DNA of 64,000 nt from Streptomyces ureilyticus (GTDB lineage Bacteria > Actinomycetota > Actinomycetes > Streptomycetales > Streptomycetaceae): contig NZ_JAAKZX010000022.1 in the NCBI RefSeq assembly GCF_011045025.1, positions 1 to 64,000 of the forward strand. Reading direction: 5' to 3'. The notes below the pieces were generated by a model. The model had not been told where the DNA came from. It did not search any database and worked only from the letters and a program-made list of their open reading frames with translations. Both the position numbers and the translations under genes were made by a program. Below, in pieces: positions 58,119 through 64,000 of this stretch (within the stretch, counting starts at the first letter, position 1; each line of letters starts with the position of its first letter).

Positions 58119-61100
58119 ATGCTCGGCGTTGTGGAGACCAGGTCCGTCAGTCCGGTTTTCGTCGGTCGCGCCGACGAGCTGGACGTCCTGAACAACGCGC
58201 TCGCCCGCGCCGCCGCGGGCGAGCCACAGGCGTTGCTGGTCGGCGGTGAGGCGGGCGTCGGTAAGACACGGCTCATCGAGGAGTTCGCGGGCGCGGCCGA
58301 CCGTCAGGGCGCTGTCGTGGTGCTCGGCGGCTGTGTCGAGATCGGCGCCGACGGGCTGCCGTTCGCCCCCTTCTCCACCGCCCTGCGCGCCCTGCGCCGC
58401 CAACTGCCCGACGAGCTGGCCTCCGCCGCGGCCGGGCAGGAGGAGGAGCTGGCCCGGCTGCTGCCCGAGCTGGGCGACACCTCGCGGGGGCGGCACGACG
58501 AGGAGGGCATGGCCCGCCTCTTCGAACTCACCGTCCGTCTCCTGGAGCGCGTCGCCGCCGAGCGCACGGTGGTCGTACTCCTGGAAGACCTGCACTGGGC
58601 CGACGCCTCGACCCGCCACCTCCTCGCCTACCTCTTCCGTACGCTGCGCAGCGGCCGCCTCGTCGTCATCGCCACCTATCGCGCCGACGACGTCCACCGC
58701 CGCCATCCGCTGCGTCCCCTCCTGGCCGAGCTGGACCGGCTGCGCACGGTCCGCCGTATCGAACTCGGCCGCTTCAGCCGCGCCGAAGTCCGCCGCCAGA
58801 TCGCCGGAATCCTCGCCTCCGAGCCCGCCCCGGCCCTGGTCGACGACATCTTCGAGCGCTCCGACGGGAACGCGTTCTTCGTCGAGGAACTCGCCGTGGC
58901 GGCGCACGAGGGCTGCCGCACCGGCCTCACCGACTCCCTCCGGGACCTGCTCCTGGTCCGGGTCGAGAGCCTGCCCGAGAGTTCCCAACGGGTCGCCAGG
59001 ATCGTCGCGGAGGGCGGCTCCACCGTCGAGTACGCGCTGCTCGCCGCCGTGGCGCAGCTCTCCGAGGACGACCTCATCGAGGCGCTGCGGGCCGCGGTGG
59101 GCGCCAACCTCCTGCTCGCCACACCCGACGGGGACGGCTACCGCTTCCGCCACTCCCTGGTGCGCGAGGCCGTGGCCGACGACCTGCTGCCCGGCGAGCG
59201 CTCCCGCCTCAACCGGCGGTACGCCGAAGCGCTGGAGGCCTACCCGACGCTCGTACGGGCCGATGAGCGCGCCACGCGCCTGGCCAGCTACTGGTATCAC
59301 GCACACGACGCGGCCAAGGCCCTGCCCGCCGTCCTCGACGCCTCCGTGGAGGCCCGCCGCCGGCACGCCTACTCGGAGCAACTACGGCTCCTGGAGCGGG
59401 CGATGGAGCTGTGGGACTCCGCCCCCGAGGCCGTGCGCGCCGAGCTGCGCCCCGTCGACTACGCCGAGGCTTATCCGCCCTGCGGCTGCGCCCCGACTCC
59501 TGCGTGCGGCTGCGACCCGGTGAACAAGCCGCTGACCTATCTCGACCTGATGGCCGAGGCGGCCGTCGCGGGCCGGCTCTGCGGGGAGCGCGAGCGCGCT
59601 CTGAAGATCACCAAGCGGGCCCTTCATCTCCTGGAGGGCGAGGACGAGGCCCTGCGCGCCGCCTGGTTCTGGACCCAGCGCTCCCGACTGGTGCAGGCGC
59701 TGGGCCGCGGCGACGGCTGGAAGGAACTCGGCACCGCCGAGGAACTGGTGCGAGGTCTGCCGCCCTCCCAGGTGCACGCCGAGGTCCTGACGTCCGTCGC
59801 CAACTGGTCCATGCTTCACACTCCGGGGCCCGACGCGCTGACGGACGCCGAGCGCGCCGTGGAGTACGCGCGCATGGTGGGCGCCCGCGAGATCGAACTG
59901 AACGCGCGGCTCACCCTCGGCGGCCTCATGGTCGAAGCGGGGGACATCGAGGCGGGTCTCGCCGAGTTGTACGAGGTCCGGCGCCAGTCGGTCGAGCTCG
60001 GGGCTGCGCGGGAGGTGGGCCGCAGCTATACGAACCTGCCGGCCACTCTGGAAGGCATCGGCCGCTCCAGGGAGGCCGTCGGCATCCTGCGGGAGGGCCT
60101 TGAACTCACCGGGAAAATGGGCCTGTTGGAGTCGGAGTCCTGGGTGTGGGACAACCTCTCGGACGCTCTCTGCTCCCTGGGCCAGTGGGACGAGGCCGGT
60201 GAGGCCGCGACGAACGCTCAGCACGCCCTTCCGAGCGCCAAGCCGCGTGGTGGCTCCTTCCTACGCCTCGTCGACATCGCGCTCGCCCGGGGACATCTCG
60301 CCGAGGCGGGCCGCCACCTGGCCGCTGCCCGCGACGCGTACGGCACCCATGACCCCATGCCGCAGAACGCCCTGCCGCTGGCCCGGCTCACCCTCACTCT
60401 CGCCGCCGTCGAGGGCCGCCTCCCCGACGCCCGCGCCGAACTCGACCGCGCCCTGGAAGCCGGCGTGCCACCCGGCACCCAGCGCTACGGCTGGCCGCTG
60501 CTGCTCGCCGCCGCCACCGCGGAGGCCGACGCCCGCGGTCTGCCCGCCGCGGAGCAGGGCCGCGCCGAACACATCGAGCGCATCCGGAAGAACGCCAAGC
60601 CGCTCGCCACGAACGTGCCGCTCTGGGGTGCGTACGAGCGCTGGGTGCGCGCCGAACTGCTGCGCGCCGAGGGCAGGGACACCCCGGCCGACTGGTCCGC
60701 CGCCGTGACCGCCTTCGAGTCACTGGAGCGTCCCTACGACCTGGCCCGCGTCCGCTACCGCCTCGCCGAATCCCTGCTGGCCTCCGGCCCGGGCGACGAC
60801 GACGACGCCCGCGACCGCGCCACCGAGCTCCTGCGCCTGGCCGGAGCCGTCGCCGACCACCTCCGCGCGCGCCCGCTCGCCGAGTCCATCGCCCTGCTCG
60901 CGCAACGCGCCCGTCTCACCCTGGCGCGTCCCTCAGGGGCCCCGGAGCGGTCGGCCCTCACTCCTGCCGACCCGGCCGCTGCGCTCGGCCTCACCAGCCG
61001 CGAGCGCGACGTCCTGCGCCTGGTCGCCGCGGGCCGCAGCAACCGCCGCATAGCCGAGGAACTCTTCATCTCCCCGAAGACCGCCAGCGTCCACGTCTCC

Positions 61101-61208
61101 AACATCCTCGCCAAGCTGGACGTCTCCGGCCGCGGCGAGGCAGCGGCCCTGGCCCACCGGCTGCGGCTGTTCCCGTCCGAGAGACCCGCTGCTGAAGCGG
61201 CAGGCTGA
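58119..61208 (+). CDS. Large ATP-binding LuxR-family regulator (LAL/MalT-like)
   Basis: About 1029 residues. N-terminal AAA_16 ATPase with Walker A GGEAGVGKTRL and Walker B VVVLLEDLHWADAS, a long TPR-like helical middle, and a C-terminal LuxR helix-turn-helix (LTSRERDVLRLVAAGRSNRRIAEELFISPKTASVHVSNIL). Such LAL regulators bind an effector and ATP and activate genes for carbohydrate or secondary metabolism. A distinctive CGC-x5-CGC motif is at Cys455, 457, 463 and 465, at the ATPase-TPR boundary. ATG 58119 or GTG 58131 is the likely start; the open frame reaches 57915 but would include a terminator. Target genes are unknown. Confidence 0.9.
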   Translation: MLGVVETRSVSPVFVGRADELDVLNNALARAAAGEPQALLVGGEAGVGKTRLIEEFAGAADRQGAVVVLGGCVEIGADGLPFAPFSTALRALRRQLPDELASAAAGQEEELARLLPELGDTSRGRHDEEGMARLFELTVRLLERVAAERTVVVLLEDLHWADASTRHLLAYLFRTLRSGRLVVIATYRADDVHRRHPLRPLLAELDRLRTVRRIELGRFSRAEVRRQIAGILASEPAPALVDDIFERSDGNAFFVEELAVAAHEGCRTGLTDSLRDLLLVRVESLPESSQRVARIVAEGGSTVEYALLAAVAQLSEDDLIEALRAAVGANLLLATPDGDGYRFRHSLVREAVADDLLPGERSRLNRRYAEALEAYPTLVRADERATRLASYWYHAHDAAKALPAVLDASVEARRRHAYSEQLRLLERAMELWDSAPEAVRAELRPVDYAEAYPPCGCAPTPACGCDPVNKPLTYLDLMAEAAVAGRLCGERERALKITKRALHLLEGEDEALRAAWFWTQRSRLVQALGRGDGWKELGTAEELVRGLPPSQVHAEVLTSVANWSMLHTPGPDALTDAERAVEYARMVGAREIELNARLTLGGLMVEAGDIEAGLAELYEVRRQSVELGAAREVGRSYTNLPATLEGIGRSREAVGILREGLELTGKMGLLESESWVWDNLSDALCSLGQWDEAGEAATNAQHALPSAKPRGGSFLRLVDIALARGHLAEAGRHLAAARDAYGTHDPMPQNALPLARLTLTLAAVEGRLPDARAELDRALEAGVPPGTQRYGWPLLLAAATAEADARGLPAAEQGRAEHIERIRKNAKPLATNVPLWGAYERWVRAELLRAEGRDTPADWSAAVTAFESLERPYDLARVRYRLAESLLASGPGDDDDARDRATELLRLAGAVADHLRARPLAESIALLAQRARLTLARPSGAPERSALTPADPAAALGLTSRERDVLRLVAAGRSNRRIAEELFISPKTASVHVSNILAKLDVSGRGEAAALAHRLRLFPSERPAAEAAG

Positions 61209-61247
61209 GGCCTACGCTGTAAGGGACCCCGGGCCGAGGGAGGCGCC

Positions 61248-61466
61248 GTGTTCAACGTGTTCGAGCAGCTGTTCGCCCCCGGCCGCAAGCACACCGAGGA
61301 TGAGCGCAACCGTCTGGAGATGACCCGCGAGGAGGTCGGGGACGGCGATCCGGGGCGCGGGCCGATAGACCTCACGTCCGGGAAGGTCGTCGTACGGCTG
61401 CCTGGTCAGGCGCCCCCGGAACCGGACGCCGGGGAGCCGGCCAGGCCGGACTCCGACGAGGACTGA
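61248..61466 (+). CDS. DUF6191 family small protein
   Basis: 72 residues: MFNVFEQLFAPGRKHTEDERNRLEMTREEVGDGDPGRGPIDLTSGKVVVR in pattern, the signature of DUF6191, then a Pro/Glu/Asp-rich tail. GTG 61248 has GAGGGAGG upstream. It lies 39 bases after the LuxR gene, probably in the same transcript. Function unknown. Confidence 0.85.
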   Translation: MFNVFEQLFAPGRKHTEDERNRLEMTREEVGDGDPGRGPIDLTSGKVVVRLPGQAPPEPDAGEPARPDSDED

Positions 61467-61485
61467 AGGACCTTCCAGAACCGCC

Positions 61486-62646
61486 CTACGTCACCTCCAG
61501 CTCAAGAATCTTGTCGTCCCCGTCCTCCGGGGACCCCCGGCCGTCCGTTTCGCTGGTGACCAGCCACAGCTTGTTCTCACCCGCCGAGACCACCGTGCGC
61601 AGGCGGCCGTGCTCCTCCTCCAGGAAGGCCTGGGGGTCGGCTGCCCTCTCCGTGCCGCTCAGAGGGATGCGCCACAGGCGCTGGCCGCGCAGGCCCGCCA
61701 TCCAGATGGAGCCCTCCGCGTAGGCGATGCCGCTGGGGGAGGCCTCGGCCACGTCCCACTGGGCGATCGGGTCGTGGTACTGGGAGTCGTCGGACTCGCC
61801 CTCGGCGTCCGGCCAGCCGTAGTTGTCGCCCGGCTCGATGTGGTTCAGTTCGTCCCAGGTGTTCTGGCCGAACTCAGCGGCCCACAGGCGCTTTTCGGAA
61901 TCCCAGGCCAGGCCCTGTACATTGCGGTGGCCGTAGGAGTAGACGGGGGAGTCGAAGGGGTTGCCCGGCGCCGGCTCGCCGTCCGGGGTCAGCCGGAGGA
62001 TCTTGCCGCCCGTGGAGTTCTTGTCCTGAGCGAGCTCCGCTTCGTACCGCTCGCCCGTGCCGGCGTAGAGCATCTTGTCCGGGCCGAAGGCGATCCGCCC
62101 GCCGTTGTGATTCGTGCCCTTCGGGATGCCCCTGAACACCGTGTCGGGCGCGCCCAGTTGCTCACCCGCCGGCTTCTCCGCGTCGTACAGCATGCGCACG
62201 ATGCGGTTGTCCGACGCCGAGGTGAAGTACGCATAGACCATGCGGTCCGAGGCGTACTCCGGTGAGAGAGCGAGGCCCATCAGGCCGCCCTCGCCGGCGG
62301 CGGCGACGCCTGGCACCGTCCCCACCTCGGTCTTCTTGCCGCTTTCCGTGTCGACCCGGGTGATCGTCCCCTCGTCCCGCGAGGACACCAGCAGGTCGCC
62401 TTCGGGCAGTGGCGCGAGGCCCCACGGAGTGTTCAGACCCTCGGTGACGGTCCGCACGACCTTCACGGAGCCCTTCGCGGGCGGCGCCCCCTCGGTCGCC
62501 TGCCCTCCGGGCGACGACCCCGATTCCGTACGACTCGGGGAGGCGTTCGCTCCGCCGTCCGACCCCTCCTCGTCGCCGGAAGAACAGCCGGCCGTCAGCA
62601 GGAGGGCGGCAGCGGCCAACACGGCCGTCACAGCTCGACGTTGCAC
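61486..62646 (-). CDS. PQQ-type sugar dehydrogenase lipoprotein (glucose/sorbosone dehydrogenase family)
   Basis: 386 residues. Lipoprotein signal with lipobox LTAGC near residue 20, a Ser/Gly-rich linker, then a six-bladed propeller: TEGLNTPWGLAPLPEGDLLVSSRDEGTITRV, GEGGLMGLALSP, NHNGGRIAFGPD, YSYGHRNVQGLAWD, DELNHIEPGDNYGWP. This is the soluble glucose dehydrogenase (sorbosone dehydrogenase) family using pyrroloquinoline quinone; the cofactor has to come from elsewhere, since no pqq genes are in the window. GTG 62646 has AAGGGAT upstream; the longer frame reaches 62703 without support. Confidence 0.92.
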   Translation of the reverse strand: MQRRAVTAVLAAAALLLTAGCSSGDEEGSDGGANASPSRTESGSSPGGQATEGAPPAKGSVKVVRTVTEGLNTPWGLAPLPEGDLLVSSRDEGTITRVDTESGKKTEVGTVPGVAAAGEGGLMGLALSPEYASDRMVYAYFTSASDNRIVRMLYDAEKPAGEQLGAPDTVFRGIPKGTNHNGGRIAFGPDKMLYAGTGERYEAELAQDKNSTGGKILRLTPDGEPAPGNPFDSPVYSYGHRNVQGLAWDSEKRLWAAEFGQNTWDELNHIEPGDNYGWPDAEGESDDSQYHDPIAQWDVAEASPSGIAYAEGSIWMAGLRGQRLWRIPLSGTERAADPQAFLEEEHGRLRTVVSAGENKLWLVTSETDGRGSPEDGDDKILELEVT

Positions 62647-62793
62647 GATCTGGATCCCTTCGACGCGGCAGGTTCTACTGTTCATACACCGCAACCGCCT
62701 CACAGGTTCCCGATCTCCGGACGCGAAATGCGACGAGATCCGGCCGGGCAGCTCGGCGAGACCTTTGCGAGCCCTCCCGACTACCCTCGCTCA

Positions 62794-62831
62794 TCAAGCT
62801 GTGAGCCTGTACTCAAGCTGTGAGCCTGTTC
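62794..62831. repeat. 19-bp tandem repeat, two copies
   Basis: Unit TCAAGCTGTGAGCCTGTAC at 62794-62812 and TCAAGCTGTGAGCCTGTTC at 62813-62831, in the gap between the sugar dehydrogenase and the aldo/keto reductase. A shorter CGCTCAGTCC repeat follows near 62871-62897. Confidence 0.75.
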
Positions 62832-62888
62832 TGCTGTGACCCACGTGCTGCGCTGAGCCCGTGGTGCGTCCCGCTCAGTCCGTTCCGC

Positions 62889-63899
62889 TCAGTCCCACGA
62901 CCCCTGAGCCGGAGGCAGCTCCGCCACCTCCGCCAGATCCCGCGCCGACAGCCGCAGCCCGGCCGCCCCGGCGTTCTCGGCCGCCCACCGCTCCCGTTTC
63001 GCCCCCGGCACCGGCACCACATGCCGCCCCTGCGCGAGCACCCACGCGAGCGCCACCTGCGCCGGAGTGACCTCCGCACCGGTCTCCTCGCCGATCCGCC
63101 GCGCGATACGGCGCAGACCGGCCACGATCGGCTGGTTCGCGGCCATCATCTCGGCGGTGAAGCGGGGATGCCGGGCGCGTACGTCTTCGGGTTCGAAGCC
63201 TTCGCCGGGCGTGAGCGTGCCGGTCAGGAAGCCGTTGCCGAGCGGCATCGCGGCCAGGAAACCGACGTCGCGCGCCTCGCACCACGGCAGCAGCCCGTCC
63301 AGTGCCTCCGGCGACCACACCGACAACTCGGCCTGCACCGCGCTCACCGGGAAGACCTGCTGCACCCGCTCCAGCTGCCGGATCGTTCCGTCGTGCAGGT
63401 GTGCCCCCGAGCGGCGTCCGGAGCGGGCGCCCACCGCGCACAGCCCGAGCGCCCGTACCTTCCCCGCCGTCACGAGCTCAGCCATCGCGCCCCAGGTCTC
63501 CTCGACCGGCACCTCGGGGTCGGCGCGGTGCAACTGGTACAGGTCGATGACATCCGTCTGCAGGCGTCGCAGCGAGGCGTCGCAGGCCCGTTTCACATAC
63601 CCGGGGCGGCCGTTGGCCACGATGTGCTGCTCACCGACCAGCAGCCCGCACTTGGTGGAGACGAACGCCTCCGGTCGCCGCTCCTTGAGCACCCGGCCCA
63701 CCAGCAGCTCATTCGTGAACGGCCCGTACATGTCGGCGGTGTCGAGGAGGCTGGAGCCCCGGTCGAGGGCCGTGTGCAGGGTCCGCAGCGACTCATCGCC
63801 CTGCTGCCGGGAAGCCGAGTAGGCCCAGCTCATCGGCATGCATCCGAGCCCGACAGCCCCCACCTCGAGCGCCGCAGCCCCGATCGTCCTCCGCTCCAC
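62889..63899 (-). CDS. Aldo/keto reductase
   Basis: 336 residues of the AKR fold, NADPH-dependent carbonyl reductase. The catalytic tetrad can be placed: Asp and Tyr in LLDTADMYGP, Lys in VSTKCG, His in DLYQLHRADP. The C-terminal cofactor segment VVPVPGAKRERWAAENAGA is normal. ATG 63899. Alone, so the substrate is open. Confidence 0.94.
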   Translation of the reverse strand: MERRTIGAAALEVGAVGLGCMPMSWAYSASRQQGDESLRTLHTALDRGSSLLDTADMYGPFTNELLVGRVLKERRPEAFVSTKCGLLVGEQHIVANGRPGYVKRACDASLRRLQTDVIDLYQLHRADPEVPVEETWGAMAELVTAGKVRALGLCAVGARSGRRSGAHLHDGTIRQLERVQQVFPVSAVQAELSVWSPEALDGLLPWCEARDVGFLAAMPLGNGFLTGTLTPGEGFEPEDVRARHPRFTAEMMAANQPIVAGLRRIARRIGEETGAEVTPAQVALAWVLAQGRHVVPVPGAKRERWAAENAGAAGLRLSARDLAEVAELPPAQGSWD

Positions 63900-63974
63900 C
63901 TGGCCGTGCCCTCCCTTTCCCGATCCCCAAAACTAACCTCTGCGTCTGACAACGCTTCGCTTAGCCTCCTGAGC

Positions 63975-64000
63975 ATGACTTCCGAAGTGTGGCTCCCCTT
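63975..64000 (+). CDS. First codons of a gene cut by the right edge
   Basis: ATG 63975 starts MTSEVWLPL and runs off the window. Divergent from the aldo/keto reductase, with a TGACAA and TTAGCC upstream that could be a promoter. From memory, MTxxVWLP is a common beginning of Streptomyces 2-hydroxyacid dehydrogenases, but too little is present to name it. Confidence 0.45.

Overview
The window is a stretch of a Streptomyces chromosome, or that of a very close relative. The evidence is the very high GC content with G/C-filled third codon positions, frequent GTG and TTG starts, many long G+C-rich terminator hairpins, and a set of genes typical of the genus (RmdB-type GGDEF/EAL protein, DUF6191, small EF-hand protein, SseB-like pair, GH62 with CBM13). 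From memory, the gene order glgX ... sdaA-glyA-gcvH-gcvT ... oligopeptide ABC operon ... mnmA ... ligA-rmdB-gatC-gatA-gatB follows the core of the S. coelicolor chromosome. No database search was run.

Layout. 1-6.9 kb: glycogen debranching enzyme (cut by the left edge), two tandem lipoprotein L,D-transpeptidases, an enoyl-CoA hydratase and an RsbW-like ATP-binding protein. 7.0-19.3 kb is the most accessory part: a GNAT protein, a toxin-antitoxin pair whose toxin is frameshifted, a small EF-hand protein, a secreted GH62 arabinofuranosidase, a TetR/MMPL divergent pair, a GH25 lysozyme without signal peptide, an unknown lipoprotein, a small secreted protein, a large HTH-membrane-glycosidase fusion and an ArsR-type regulator. 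19.3-24.0 kb is a serine/glycine one-carbon block (sdaA, glyA, gcvH, gcvT) led by a tandem glycine riboswitch. 24.2-26.9 kb holds a P-loop protein and two SseB-like proteins. 27.4-33.7 kb is a five-gene oligopeptide ABC importer in the order permease-binding protein-permease-ATPase-ATPase.

33.8-42.9 kb: thioesterase and FabR-like regulator, two small membrane proteins, cysteine desulfurase plus MnmA (sulfur supply and tRNA 2-thiolation), a muramoyl amidase, DUF427, a methyltransferase overlapping a LOG-family protein, an SDR and a MetE-like protein. 42.9-51.5 kb: ligA, rmdB (c-di-GMP turnover), and gatC-gatA-(small membrane protein)-gatB for Gln-tRNA(Gln)/Asn-tRNA(Asn) amidation. 51.7-64 kb: Tat-exported phospholipase C, a second MMPL transporter, a GNAT, an acidic-tailed membrane protein, a 61-residue protein, a large LuxR-family ATPase regulator, DUF6191, a PQQ-type sugar dehydrogenase lipoprotein, an aldo/keto reductase, and the first codons of another gene.

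Most of the window is ordinary housekeeping. The points most worth a second look are: the HTH-transmembrane-glycosidase-like fusion whose acid/base motif is degenerate, together with its cluster of TGGGAC motifs; the toxin gene with a one-base shift at a CCCC run; tandem repeats that duplicate the ends of glyA and the GH62 gene; the membrane protein translationally coupled between gatA and gatB; and a paired Cys-Gly-Cys motif in the LuxR protein. I saw no rRNA, CRISPR array, insertion sequence, prophage or secondary-metabolite cluster, and recognised no tRNA by eye.
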